NCBI GenBank assembly: GCA_905250025.1
Contig: CAJNOJ010000159.1
Span: 124,001 to 188,000, forward strand
DNA: 64,000 bases
Reading direction: 5' to 3'
Source: Adineta ricciae
Taxonomy: Eukaryota; Rotifera; Eurotatoria; Adinetida; Adinetidae
The translations under genes and the position numbers were made by a program. The number at the start of each line of letters is the position of its first letter. Position 1 is the first letter of the stretch. The notes beneath the pieces are model-generated. The model was given only the letters and a program-made list of their open reading frames with translations, was not told the origin of the DNA and searched no databases. Of this stretch, positions 1-11,916 are shown one piece after another.

Positions 1-1569
1 AAAGACCTGGCCAATTACTGTCGTCAGCGTTTTCAAGACAACTTCGCGGAACAAAGTATTATCGATGAGTTTGAAGGTGAATATCGTCCGGACAAGGCCA
101 TATGGTGGTATACACGTCAGTGTTTTACCTACCAAATGCTCAATCGAGCACTTCGCACTTTGGATAGCGAAGTTATTATTAACATGGGATTTTTTCTCCA
201 TGATTTACACAAACAAATACAACAACTACACCAAGAACAGGTCAGTAATTACAGAGGAAAACCTTTCGTAGTCTACCGTGGACAGGGACTATGTAAGACA
301 GATTTTGACCACTAATCAAAAACTGTAGGTGGTCTTTTGTCTTTTAACAACTTTTTATCCACCAGTACCACACCAGGGAAATCTCTCGAGTTTACCTACA
401 GCGCTCTCGGTGATCCCGACAAGGTGGGTATCCTGTTCATGATCACCATCGATCCGAATATTGCTAGTACTCCATTCGCATCGACTGGGGATTTCAGTTA
501 TTTCGAAGACGAAGCAGAGATCCTGTTTTCCATGCACGGCGTGTTTCGAGTCTGTACAAGTACAATTCGACAAACACGTGACGGCACTAAACTTTATCAT
601 GAGGTGCAACTTCAGTTGACTGCTGATAACGATCCACAACTCCGCGTATTAACCGACCGTATTGAAAGTGAAGTTGGAGGCAATACAGGATGGCAACGTT
701 TGGGTCGCTTATTGCTAACAATTGAACAGTTGGATAAAGCCGAAGAACTGTACGCTGCGTTACTGGCACAAGCGTCTGATACGAATGACAGAGCACTCTA
801 TTATCATCAACTTGGCTACTTAAAAAATAATCAAGGTGGTCATAGAATGGCTATCGAATACTATGGAAAAGCACTTGAAATCTGGGGAAAAGCTCTTCCT
901 TCGAATCACCCTGATTTGGCTACTTCGTACAACAACATGGGAGAGTATTCGAAAGCACTTTCATTCTATGAAAAAGCACTTGAAATCTGGGAAAGATCTC
1001 TTCCTTCGAATCATCCTTCGCTGGCTACTTTTTACAATAACATCGGTGCGGTGTACTACAACGTGGGCGAGTATTCGAAAGCACTTTCATTCTATGAAAA
1101 AGCACTTGAAATCTGGGAAAGATCTCTTCTTTCGAATCACCCTGATTTGGCTACTTCGTACAACAACATCGGTTTGGTGCATGACAACATGGGAGAGTAT
1201 TCGAAAGCACTTTCATTCTATGAAAAAGCACTTGAAATCTGGGAAAGATCTCTTCTTTCGAATCACCCTGATTTGGCTACTTCGTACAACAACATCGGTT
1301 TGGTGCATGACAACATGGGAGAGTATTCGAAAGCACTTTCATTCTATGAAAAAGCACTTGAAATTGGAGAAAAATCTCTTCCTTCGAATCATGCCTGGCT
1401 GGCTGCTTCGTACAACAACATCGGTGCGGTGTACTACAACGTGGAAGATTATTCAAAAGCACTTACTTATTTCGAACGCTCTCTGGACATTCTGCAACGT
1501 GTGTTACCGGCGAATCACCCTTATATAAAAACTGCAAGAGAAAGTGTCGAAATTTGTAAAAGAGAATGA
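1..1569 (+). pseudogene. R-S-ExE ADP-ribosyltransferase with kinesin-light-chain-like TPRs, partial and interrupted
   Basis: The gene enters from the left edge in frame 1 and ends at the TGA at 1567-1569. The N-terminal part carries the VYRGQ arginine (about 277-291). The serine motif LLSFNNFLSTS follows at 334-366, and the ExE motif lies in DEAEILFSMHG (about 508-540), so the R-S-E triad of an arginine-type ADP-ribosyltransferase is visible. From about 670 onward come TPRs of 42 residues containing ALSFYEKALEIWERSL, as in kinesin light chains. This fusion is abundant in bdelloid rotifers. An in-frame TAA at 313-315 splits the reading frame between the arginine and serine motifs. The frame is the same on both sides and I see no intron that would remove it. 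The downstream part alone could only start at a TTG (337) or an internal ATG. It is most likely a pseudogene or carries a sequencing error; the target protein is unknown. Confidence 0.8.
943..1500 (+). repeat. Tandem 126-bp TPR-coding repeats
   Basis: The segment beginning GAGTATTC recurs at 943, 1069, 1195 and 1321, with a diverged copy at 1447. The spacing is exactly 126 bases, or 42 codons. The units at 1195 and 1321 are nearly identical at nucleotide level, including synonymous sites. The unit before 943 lacks about 24 bases in frame (the IGAVYYNV-type segment), so NNMGEYSK follows directly. Confidence 0.9.
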
Positions 1570-2210
1570 AGAAGTAGATCTCTATAGTCAGTTTATCGGT
1601 AGCTAATAACATGGAATTCTAATGCTGGAAATATCTTCTGCTACACATTTCCGCTGATGTCCTATGGAAAGACCTGACATGTCGCAGCTAAGAATGCGAT
1701 AGTGATATTAAATCCACATCGCTTGGTTTGCTTTCTTGGATTACAACTGCCATAATTTAAGATGTACTAAATCTTTTCGCGTAAACTCCTAATCTACCAT
1801 TGTCATGGACACCATATTCGGAAAAAATAGTGTTCAGCTCACTACTTTCTGATAAACATTTCAGCGAAGAAATAGAAAAATATCTCGTCTGAAAAGTGAA
1901 AGGTGACGTCAGATTCGAATTGTCTGTCTTCAATTAATACTGTGTCAACCCTTCCTATAGATGTTAATAATCCATGACTAGCTAATAATTAATTAAAAGT
2001 TAGTTGAAAGTGACATCATATTCGAGCTCTTCGACCCCGAAAACCTTCCGGACAGTCATTTACGATCACTGTTGTTAAGAATTCATTTCATTGAATTATA
2101 AAATTATGCAATCTCATTGGATTATGCAAACAAACGAACTTTTTGCGTTTTATTGATTGCATTTATAACGCTATACCCCTTTCGTTCAGAAAAGGGAACC
2201 ATGATTCATT
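1570..2210. other. Non-coding stretch
   Basis: AT-rich sequence 3' of the ART-TPR remnant. I see no convincing exon, repeat array or RNA gene in it. Confidence 0.5.
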
Positions 2211-2436
2211 TTTAGGGCAGTTGCTGTATGACAATCTCGCCCACGGTGCATACTGTTAGTCAATGCTCATATTCCGCTCGGTAGGCCATACACTTCATTT
2301 GAATTTAACGAACCAATGGTGGTGTCACCAATCGCACCAGTGACTAACACTTTTCCATCAGGTAAAAAGGTTGCTGTGTGAAAACATCGTGTATCGTGCA
2401 GATCACTAGTATAGTACCATTCTACGCAAAAACGAT
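2211..2436 (-). pseudogene. Kelch / galactose-oxidase-like repeat remnant
   Basis: On the minus strand, 2436 to 2267 reads through a typical kelch unit: RCFHTATFLPDGKVLVTGA followed by SLNSNEVY. This matches the HTATLLSDGKVLVTGG...AELYDP pattern of galactose-oxidase central-domain proteins. A second unit, MHRGRDCHTATALK, lies at about 2211-2255 in a different frame, after a TGA at 2267-2269. No start, splice sites or further blades are visible. It is therefore a decayed fragment of a larger secreted-type beta-propeller gene, a family often expanded in bdelloids. Confidence 0.6.
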
Positions 2437-2893
2437 TCTACTGAATAATGTCGAAAGTAAAAAGATCGATAATAAAAAAATATCGAATACGCCAATTATA
2501 CAAACATCGAAAGATGAACAAGGTGCGAATGATTTCGTTTGAGAAAGGCATTGTTCTTCACCCTCACCCTCAATCTTACACATCTATCTGCACTCTCATT
2601 TTTGTTTTCGAATGGTTTGATTTTCGATATTTTTATTTCGACATTTTAACATTTCGATCAATTTCAGGTTAACCGATCGACTTTTACCGTAGGTCTAGAA
2701 CATACAGAAACCAAAGCTGTCTGTTTGTCTTGCCTTTAATTTTGATTGTACTATTTGTGCAACATATCAATTATGACGAAGTACAAAAATCTGCTCAAAT
2801 GAAATATTCATAGTCGGAGTGTTGTTATCTAATCATTCTTTTTCATTTATTTACAGACAGATATAAGTGTTTAAAAGAAGAATTGAGATTCAT
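2437..2893. other. Non-coding stretch
   Basis: AT-rich DNA between the kelch remnant and the 3' end of TMEM170. It probably includes the 3' UTR of the latter. No exon was recognised. Confidence 0.4.
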
Positions 2894-3415
2894 TCATAAT
2901 GTGGATAGTATTTTCAAAAATGAAAAGAAAAGAATAATGCCAGTTTGACCCACGCCAAGTAAAAAACAAAAGAACGGTTTAATCTCCACGGAAGCTGCGT
3001 AGAATATCGCTGAAAGTAATGCGCCTAAAATAAACCGGATCATTTCGCTGTTCTTCTACCCATAGAAAAAGTTATACTTACTGGTAAAAGCTGATGGAAT
3101 AATCGGAGTGATGATTCCTGCCAATAGAATCACTACTGAATACCATCGTCCAATCTTATGACTTCGTAAGGATCGAACCGCAATTATAGTTGCCATTAAA
3201 TGCACAACAATTGAAGTCATAAAACACCAGAGAAATATTTCCGCCCAAATGTCTGAAAGAGACAAATATAGAAATGTGAATTCGAAAGTTCGATCGAAAT
3301 TACCTCCGAACTCGAGAAGACGATGTTTCGGTGTTAATTTGAGAGAATCAACAAGACGCCGGAACGATAGTTCTTTGAGGAATTCTCGCATTTTAATGAA
3401 TGAGTTACGATGCAT
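2894..3415 (-). CDS. TMEM170A: TMEM170-family membrane protein
   Basis: There are two exons: 3415-3082 and 3024-2894, separated by a 57-bp GT-AG intron that joins in phase (ACC A|GC). The product is about 154 residues with three or four hydrophobic segments. Exon 1 contains DIWAEIFLWCFMTSIVVH and HKIGRWYSVVILLAGIITP, close to the vertebrate WYGVFLWALVSSLFFH and HHKYGRFMSVSILLMGIVGP. Exon 2 ends in GVGQTGIILFFSFLKILSTL, as TMEM170 proteins do. The family acts in ER and nuclear-envelope membrane shaping, regulating sheets versus tubules. ATGs at 3413-3415 and, eight codons later, at 3389-3391 are both usable. Its start faces that of IFT80 across 166 bases. The family call is firm; the choice between A and B paralogues is not. 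Confidence 0.85.
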
Positions 3416-3581
3416 TATTCATCCTCTTCCTGTATCCTATTTGGTTTCTTTTTCAGCCAATCACAATGTGCGACATCTTCTCGTCGAAGGCATTCCCTAA
3501 GCAACATTGTTCCCTTATGGCACTGCTTACATTCATCTATATCTATCATATTTTTGAACATTTGACTTTACTCATAGAATC
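3416..3581. promoter_or_regulatory. Putative shared promoter of TMEM170 and IFT80
   Basis: The two start codons are divergent and only 166 bases apart, so both promoters must lie here or overlap the transcribed parts. CTCATAG four bases before the IFT80 ATG could be a trans-splice acceptor. No TATA box or X-box was identified with confidence. Confidence 0.45.
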
Positions 3582-6500
3582 ATGCGTTTAAAATTTACAT
3601 TTCCGCCAACTCTCCGTCATACGGATCGTTGCAATTGTGTCGGATGGATGTCATCGGATGATTTGTATTCTGTTGGAGAAGATCATATCATATACAAATA
3701 TAATATAATCAACAATGAATTGATCAAAGTAGCTGAATTACCACAAGATCTATATCCACTTGATATGCACTGGGTACCTAAAGGTGCAAGTCTCGGGGGA
3801 GCGGGCACAATAGGTGCAGGTGCAAAACGAACAATTGGTTCGGATCTTTTTGTTTTAGCAACAAGTGATGGTGGGACATATTGAATTTTGTGCCCTGAAT
3901 GAAACGTAATGATTTATTTCTGATTTAAGGCAAATTTTGTTTTGTTAATAAAACTGGCCGCGTTGAAAAATCTGTCGAAGCACATCGAGGCGCAACTATT
4001 TGTGTTCGTTGGAGTCCTGACGGAAGTCAATTTGCTACAGGTAACTTTCCATCCTATCTATCAAGTTTTTTGTTCGCACATTTTCGTTATGTATTAAGGA
4101 GGTGAAGACGGACAAGTGAGAATTTGGGCACGATCGGGAATGTTACGTTCGAATCTAACTCAATCACGTATGTATAAGTATTACCCGAATCAGCATATAT
4201 GTCACATGTCATGTATAATTTATGCTGTGAAAGTTTCATATTCGCTTGTAATTCAAGATGTGTTTTTGCCATGTTAATTCGACAGAATGTTTCTGTTGTC
4301 TTAATCGAACTTTTGTTTTTCAGCTACACCGATCTTCTGTGTATGTTGGTCAGCCGACAACGATGCAATACTATATTGTACGGGCAAATATCTCGTAATA
4401 AAACCACTTTCACCTAATTCCAAACAAAATTCGGTATGAAGCTGAAATGCACATCTTGTTTAATACGGTTCTTATTTAGTGGAAAGCTCACGATCAAATC
4501 ATTCTAAAATGTGATTGGAATACAGTGAACAATTTGATTATATCTGGAGGAGAAGACTGTCGTTATAAAGTAAAATCAAAACTTGAAAATCACGAGTTTT
4601 CATCTATCGGACTAGGTTTGGGATACTGTTGGACGACAGTTATATGCCAGTCAAGCGTTTGAATATCCAATTACCAGCCTGGCCTGGGCTCCCGATGGAT
4701 CCAATTTTGCCGTTGGATCTTATAACACGCTTCGTCTGTGTGATAGTGCAGGTGTACGTATTTCAAAGTTTGCTTCATTATTAAATTCATCGTCTGATTT
4801 CTAGTGGTGTCATTCAGTGGAAAAACCAAAAGACGGAAGTGTGTTTGGTCTGTCATGGTCAAACGATAGTACTCAATTAGCATGCGGCTGTGGAACAGGT
4901 CGAGTTGGAATAGGTCATATTATTGAACGGTATGGATTTCTCTTGTTTGTTGTGTCGAACGAGGTGGTGAATTGATGATGTTTTAGTCGAATTGATTGGC
5001 GTCACTTAGAATTTGTATTAACTGATTCCAAGGTGATCACCGTTAGCAACTGTGAGACGGAATTAAAAGATAAAATTGAACTCAAAGACCGATTAGTGAA
5101 AATGTCAGTTGGCTTTGGTTATTTAATTGTTTTAACAAGTAGTCAAGGATTAATTTACAAGTAAAAATCGTCCACAACCCTGATCAACTTCTTATTCGTG
5201 TCATTTTATACTCATTTAGTTGTAAACAACTCGGTCATCCGGCAGTCTTTGACTTACGTGACATGTCAATGAGTTTAATTGTTCAAGCAGAAAAGTACAA
5301 AATATCTCTTTTGTTTTTCTCTTCAATTTACAACTATATTCTGTCTAGATATTTTCTTCTTTCCGATGGAGTGAACATTTCAATTTACTCGTACGAAGGT
5401 CGTCTGGTCGCAACACCGAAACTGATGGGATCCAAACCTGACTCCGTCAATGCCAATACCGTTTCTCTAAGTCCAGACACTATAGCCGTTCGAGATTCCA
5501 GCGATACTAAATGTATGCCAAAAGATTTTCATGTTCACGAGACTTACAGGAAATGAGCTCGTTCTTCCTCTGTACTTTCAATGAAATCACATCGCTTGAG
5601 TTTGAAGGATACGACTTTTAAGGAATAATTACATCTTTGAGTATTGGTTAGAAACGGCAGAAAATGTACTCAGCTGGTTCGTTGTAAAAAGTTCTTGATT
5701 CATGTCGCGATGTCTTCACAGGAAGCAGTCTCTAGCTTGGGGTCAAGGATGCCTGAAAATTGTGTTTTTTTAGCAATTGCATTTTTTGATATTAATGGAA
5801 AACCAATTGGTGATGGCAAATCTGTTTCTCATACCGTAAATAATCGATTTTTGTTCTTTTACATTTTGATTTGATCAGTCGTTGTCAATAGTATGACGTC
5901 ATGCATTTGGCCTTGGATCAGACGGGTTCACCAGACGAACGTAAACTGGCATTTGCCGATAAATTTCAGGATTTATTCATCATGTTGGTTCGCTCATCGG
6001 GCCAAGGGCAACGATCGAATAGCCAACGTATTCGAAAACTTTGTAAATATGTTTTTGATAGACGTCCGCTGAATCATACGTGTACAATCAATTTTAGGCA
6101 CAAATATCGGCAGTTTTCGATGGAATGATAAGAATACGATGTTATCAGGTTTCGCCGATAATAAACTTCATATCTGGCTCTATCCAGCCGTTGTTTTCAT
6201 CGATTCAAGCTTGGTTAACAAAACTACATATAAAATTGAATCAGGGTATGAGAAGACATGTTCTTCTTCCATGTCACTTTGTCTTCTATTCTTCTAGCGA
6301 TTTCGGTAAAAATCCGACCATATCAGATTTTCTCAGCTGTCAATTAACTGTGCGCAAATCGACTGGCGCATTGATCCAGTGCGCTTTGCCGATTTACTAC
6401 GAGCTTTGTCTTGATCTTTTAGCAGCAAATCGTGCTGAAGAAGCGCTGCAATTATGCCAATACATTTCGGTAGACAATTCCCAAGGAAACCCCATCGACT

Positions 6501-7162
6501 TTTGTACTCCGTTGTCTCTTGTAGGATGACTCAATCTATGCACTGATCGCTGTGATTTCCTTGCATAATCGTGATTTTGATTCCGCCGAGAACGCGTTTG
6601 CACAATTATCGAATGTAAGTGTTTTCGAATTAGTATAATCAAGTCTTCGCATCGAACATAACTCTTTAGACGGAAATGGTTTTCTGTTTACAAAATCTTC
6701 GAACAATCGCCTCGAAAGAAGAACGCGAAGCCGAACTTGCCTTATTAGCTGGAGGAAATCTACAAGAAGCTGAAGGACATTACTTACAAGGAAATAAACC
6801 GCTTCATGCTATCATGTTACATTTAAATGAACATAATTGGGATCGGTGACAACATATTCCTAACATTCTCTTGACTTAAACTGATTTCAATTTGTATTTA
6901 GAGCGATTGACTTGACTCAACGGTATCCGCAATATTCGGACATCGTGGTTGGCTACCGTCAAAAGTATCTGAAAGTTTATGGTGGTGGTAAAAAGGAAAC
7001 CAACCCAAAGTACCAACAAGCAATGAAAAATGTATGTACTTGTATTGTTCCATCGCTCGTAAACATGATGACGTATTCTAGGTTGACGTTGATTGGGAAA
7101 AAATCGATGCCAAACTAACGAAAGAATTAGGTGAAGATAGTGCTTTACGAATAATTGAATAA
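3582..7162 (+). CDS. IFT80: Intraflagellar transport protein 80
   Basis: The model has 18 exons: 3582-3870, 3930-4040, 4099-4167, 4324-4433, 4480-4569, 4616-4753, 4805-4929, 4987-5160, 5220-5294, 5349-5512, 5774-5835, 5892-6042, 6098-6245, 6298-6469, 6525-6614, 6670-6845, 6902-7031 and 7082-7162. They sum to 785 codons (784 residues; human IFT80 has 777). IFT80 is a subunit of IFT-B, which carries anterograde cargo in cilia. Visible are N-terminal WD40 blades ([31 protein letters not shown]), then a second propeller and a helical C-terminus containing [12 protein letters not shown] and [10 protein letters not shown], all close to vertebrate IFT80. The start MRLKF matches the family MRLKI. The intron at 5513-5773 is unusually long (261 bp) for this gene. 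Confidence 0.95.
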
Positions 7163-7968
7163 ACATCAACTATTTTTGATGTTTATTTCATTATCAACAT
7201 CTTCGGAGATTCGAAGGCAAAAAGAAAAACATTAGTGAAGTCTTGTTTCAATTGTATTCTTGTTATCTATATGTTCAGAGCACAGTAAGAGAGCAGCTCG
7301 CGGCTTGCTCGTTGAAAGTTTCGTTTTGTTTTTCAAATAAATAAACTTTTCTGGCATTTTCTTCGCTATCAATAAGTCACGTTTGCTTCTGTGAATATCA
7401 AATCGAATTTGCTCGTACAATGCTCAAGTTCAACAATCATCACTTTAGTGTTCGGAGACTCTGAAAAGTTTTTTTTCTTCTGAACTCTCGTAATTCAATG
7501 AATACATCAGTTTGCATTGCTGCATAATAGAATTAGACCATTATTTGCATAGCTATTCTTCAAGCAATTATTCCATAGTTATCGAAATCTTCACGCACGC
7601 TTTTTGAGCATTTGGTTTGGTGGAATACCAATAAAAAATCTGATTTTCAAACTAGATGGCAGTATTGATTTTTTAAACCAATGGAAACCTTGTTTTTTGT
7701 TTGTTTGTTCCGTTCTCTCGTTTTTTCCTCCTTTTTCGCTCCTGATTTGATGGATGAAGAACATTTTTTTTTTCAGTTTTCTCCGATTGAGAGTATTATT
7801 TTTTTTTTATATGATTATTATCAAATACATCATTCGATCGATCATTCGCGTTTTTTCTTCTTCTTCCCTATGTCAATACAGATCTTTTTTAAGTATACAG
7901 TGACGATCTGTCCGAAATTTTGTAGTTTTTTTCCTTCTTTGCTCTGTTTCTCTTGGAAAGTTATCTCC

Positions 7969-7970
<2 letters not shown>

Positions 7971-8012
<42 letters not shown>
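7971..8012. repeat. (TG)n microsatellite
   Basis: About 21 uninterrupted TG dinucleotides. The array gives artefactual poly-His-Thr and Cys-Val open frames. Confidence 0.95.
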
Positions 8013-8013
<1 letters not shown>

Positions 8014-8208
8014 ATGAACGAAAAGGCGGATAGAGCGCTCGTTTGTCTTTGATTGCTTTGCATGCTGAACTGGAAAAACAAATGTCAGATATAGCAGCTC
8101 TTCCTTTCTATCGCTTACGCGTCCGCTCTGCACATACTCCGCCCATCTTTGTTAGCCTCCGGCTTTTTCTTCTACTTCCATCACTCTTCTTTCTCTTTTC
8201 GTCATCAT

Positions 8209-8210
8209 NN
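8209..8210. other. Assembly gap (NN)
   Basis: Two N characters in T-rich DNA, 145 bases before the first recognisable CAPS exon. The length is probably arbitrary. Confidence 0.95.
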
Positions 8211-8354
8211 TTCTTTGAACTTCGATAAGAAAATTTTCTCTCGAAGTTAACCGGGTTCAATAGTCAATCCCTGGTGTAATAAAATGTGATTGCTTTTCCT
8301 ATTCGGCTGTCAAGAACGTTTTGTTCAATTGATTATTACAAATCATTCCTTTAG

Positions 8355-9895
8355 GTTTCTCAATATTGTTTTGCTACGTGTAGTTATCGTGAAAAGAAAT
8401 CAGAACCAACGGAAATGATGCCACTCGAAGGATATACTGTCGATTATGCCGAGCCAGATAATGGTAATGGATTACACATGAATGTGCGGTTTGAACCACT
8501 AAAATCTTGATGATTCTATAGGATTAGTTATGCAAGATGCCAAGTACTTTTTCAAAGCTGTCCGCGAAGGGGATGTTGTAACGTTTGCAACCAATGAAGA
8601 AAATGAACGACATAGTTGGGTGCAAGCACTATATCGCGCGACAGGTCAATCGCACAAGCCAACACCGCCTGTCACTGCAACCAATAAATCGTCGCAAGGA
8701 GCTGGAACTGCAGGACAAAAAGATCAACAAGGTAAACCGAAACATTTCATTGTTGTTTCCAATCATTCCTGTTTGCGTTCATAGATGCAGATCGTTCGAA
8801 AAAACTTGGTTTTGATGAATACATTCAAAGTGATCCATGTAAATTTGATCATCATGACTTGTTCAAGACACTGCAAACAGCAACATTAGACTTTCGACTC
8901 AGTGATCCTTACTGTTCGTTGGTAAGTATCGAATTGATCCTACTGAGTTGAATCGAACTCTTTTTATTCTTTGAAAATGAACAGTTAACATACTGACAGT
9001 AAGTCGAACAGCTTTGTTTAATAAGCAAATAGGCTCGGGTGATGATCAATAAAATAATGGATGCGAGGTTCAAATTAACATCGCTTTTTTTCTTTCACAG
9101 GGCTGGTTAAGTCCGGGACAAAGCTACGTACTCGAAGGTAATATTCTAAGCTATTGAAAGATTGGAAATAAATAATTTTCATCTATAGAATACTGTTCCC
9201 GATACGGTGTTCGTGGATGTTTGAGACATCTCTATTATCTAAATGATTTACTCGATCGTGCTGAACAAGGATTTATGATTGATCCACAATTACTTCATTA
9301 TAGTTATGTCTTTTGTGCTTCACATGTCTCAGGAAGTCGGTAAGTAGTAGAGATAGATATCTGAAAGTGAAATGATGGTATGAAATCGTGTTTCCCGTAG
9401 ACCGGATAGCAGCGCATCAACAGTTACGATGGAAGAAAAAGATCGATTTAATGAAATAAAAGAACGGCTGAGAGTGTTTCTTGAACATCAAGTAACGAGT
9501 TTCAGGTAAATGAGATTGATTCTGTAGGAAGATGTGTACAGAAATGCGTTTGTTTAGATTTGCATTTCCATTTGGTCGTCCTGAAGGTGCATTAAAAGCC
9601 ACGTTAAGTTTACTGGAACGTGTTCTTACTAAAGATATTTCCGCTCCCATATCTCGTGATGAGATACGATTTTTTATTCGTAAATGTCTCGAAAATGCGG
9701 CATATACCAACTACACTCGCGTATCCGACCAAGCGAAAATCGAAGGTAATTCATTCGAATTCTTTCTCATTGATGTAACTTGCAAAAAGCATTGCTTCTC
9801 TGCCCGGAATTTTCTTTTCATCATCTCTCTTTTTCCAGGAGAACGAGAGAATCAACAACAAAATGATAATGGTAAATGTTCGACGTCTCCCTCAT

Positions 9896-9927
<32 letters not shown>

Positions 9928-11916
9928 CTGAATGCATGTTGTCTCACCCTATATTTCACATTTTTCTCGAAATGAACATCTTCACCGAGTGTCCTTTCTT
10001 ATCTTCTAGAGACAATTTACAATACCGATGATTCCCCACGAAAGAAAATCGATGATCTGATACATTTAGCTGAATTATGTATTGAACTATTACAACAAGA
10101 TTCCGAACATTATCAAGAAGCATTCCAACAATACAATGATCTATTAATCGAACATGAAGAAATCTTCTGGTCGTTATTCGCTGTTGACATGGAACATGTC
10201 ATCGATCAACAGCCGATTGAAAGTTGGGACTCATTTCCGCTGTTTCAACTGCTAAACGATTATCTTCGTGTACACGGTAAAGCAAAAAAAAACGATCTGC
10301 AAACCGGAATTGAGTCTTTCATTTAGATTCGTTGTCCAATGGTCGTTTTCATCAACAATTACGTGATACGTTTGCTCCATTAGTTATTCGTTACGTTGAC
10401 CTGATGGAATCTTGCATAGCGCAATCGATTCACAAAGGTTTTGAGAAGGAAAATTGGAAAGCTCGAACGTAAGGCAGTCGAGTTGTTCGTTGATGTGCAA
10501 ATTGTGAAATTTGATTTAGTCGTGGATGTGCAACAAGCGAAGATATGCTATGGAAACTTGATGCTTTACAATGTTTCATCCGAGATTTGCATTGGGTATG
10601 AAATCTAACGAAAACAAAGATGTTCTTTCACGATGAAGATTTCAATTTTCTAGCCCGATGAAATGTTCGGAGAACATTTGGAGAAGCGATTGAAACAAAT
10701 GGCCTCGGATATGATTGAAGCGTGTGGAAAGAGGTTAGTCATATATATCTATGTGCATGTTTTCCGCCAAGTATTAATTACTCTTTAATGTCTCTTTGTG
10801 CTTTCTACTTGAATGATAAGAAGAGTTCTTTCTCTTTTGTTCTTGGTTCATTAAATTATTTCAGTTCTTTAATAATCGTCTTTCAAGAGGAGCAGTTTTG
10901 CACAAGAAAAATTCGATCATTCTTGTTTAGAGTCTCACGACATTTCGAAATCTGGATTAAGAAAGGCGGACTGATTGGTGGAACAAATTCTGACTATTTG
11001 CTACCATCCGAATGCTGCGTTATGGTCAATGTTATTCTCGATTGTAAAGCTCAAGTGAGTCGATTCTTGCCTCGATCTACTTCATGTCAGATTGAATTTT
11101 CATCTAGGCATTGAAATTATGTGCATTGCATAGTGGTGATTTGCATCAATATCATACGCGTATTGATGAGTATCTAGAGAAAATCTTGGGTGAAATGTCA
11201 CGAGCATTGATCCAGAAATTAGTTAGCGTTTTGGATTCTGTCTTAAAGAAACTTTCACGTTACGATGAAGGATCGTTTTTCGCTCAAATTCTTTCATTAA
11301 CGGTAAGACTTTCGATTAAACATTTGTCTTTCTACGGCGGATTTTTGAATGATAGAAACCAATTAATGAAGATGGACAAGCATACGTATCATGTGTAAAT
11401 GCAAATCTCGAGCAATTAAGACAGAAAGTTAGTGATGAAATCTTTACATTGAACATATTTGAAGTAAGAAGTGAAAGGAATTCGAACATGGAATTCGAAT
11501 TTGATCGATTTAGGAATGGTATCGACAACAGACACATTTTATTTTCACATGGCTTGGCGAGCGGACAGAAATTAGTCTTCATCCCTATCAATTAGCTTGT
11601 TTACTACTGATTGTTAAAGTAAGATTCGAAGAAAAAAAAGTTGGATTTCGATCAAAATCACCATGTATTGCTTTAGAAAACTCACGGTAGTTTTGAATTG
11701 CAAGGCGTGCAAGAAAAAGACTTGAATTCGCAAGCTTATCTAACTATTATGCAAAGATTACATGTAAGCGAGAAATAATTCGAATTGCTTTTGTAACTGT
11801 GTTGTCTTGTGTCATTGTTTCGATGTGAAATGGTATGTGGATTTGTCAACAACTGAATTCCACGATGATTTCATTTTAAATTTTAGTTCGAAGAAACAGC
11901 CAATGCCGTTAAATAG
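8355..11916 (+). CDS. CADPS: Calcium-dependent secretion activator (CAPS), C-terminal part
   Basis: CAPS primes dense-core vesicles for Ca2+-triggered exocytosis. There are 18 exons from VSQYCF...SYREKK (second half of the PH domain) to a TAG at 11914-11916: 8355-8463, 8522-8731, 8785-8921, 9101-9137, 9189-9339, 9401-9505, 9558-9745, 9839-9871, 10010-10276, 10327-10468, 10520-10595, 10654-10733, 10931-11054, 11108-11302, 11356-11463, 11514-11618, 11677-11763 and 11887-11916. They sum to about 727 residues. Strong matches are [40 protein letters not shown] (start of the MUN region) and [14 protein letters not shown]. The first exon opens at an acceptor (TTTAG) with no start codon. The roughly 540 residues before it in vertebrate CAPS (coiled coil, C2, first PH strands) are missing next to the N gap. 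The reading frame that is present is intact. Confidence 0.93.
9898..9927 (+). repeat. (GTT)n microsatellite in a CAPS intron
   Basis: Ten GTT units inside the intron at 9872-10009, which makes this intron longer than its neighbours. Confidence 0.9.

Larger units (their letters stand above)
7163..8354. other. Low-complexity intergenic stretch with microsatellite and N gap
   Basis: The stretch holds the IFT80 3' UTR, T-rich low-complexity DNA from about 7680, a (TG)n array at 7971-8012 and a two-N gap at 8209-8210. The 5' exons of CAPS would be expected here, but I find none on either strand. Confidence 0.6.

Noticed and set aside
836-1528. 230-codon frame inside the TPR region
   Set aside because: It is a shifted-frame shadow of the tandem TPR repeats; its own repeats simply mirror the 126-bp unit.
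7842-8133. Minus-strand frames with His-Thr runs
   Set aside because: They are translations of the (CA)n strand of the microsatellite.
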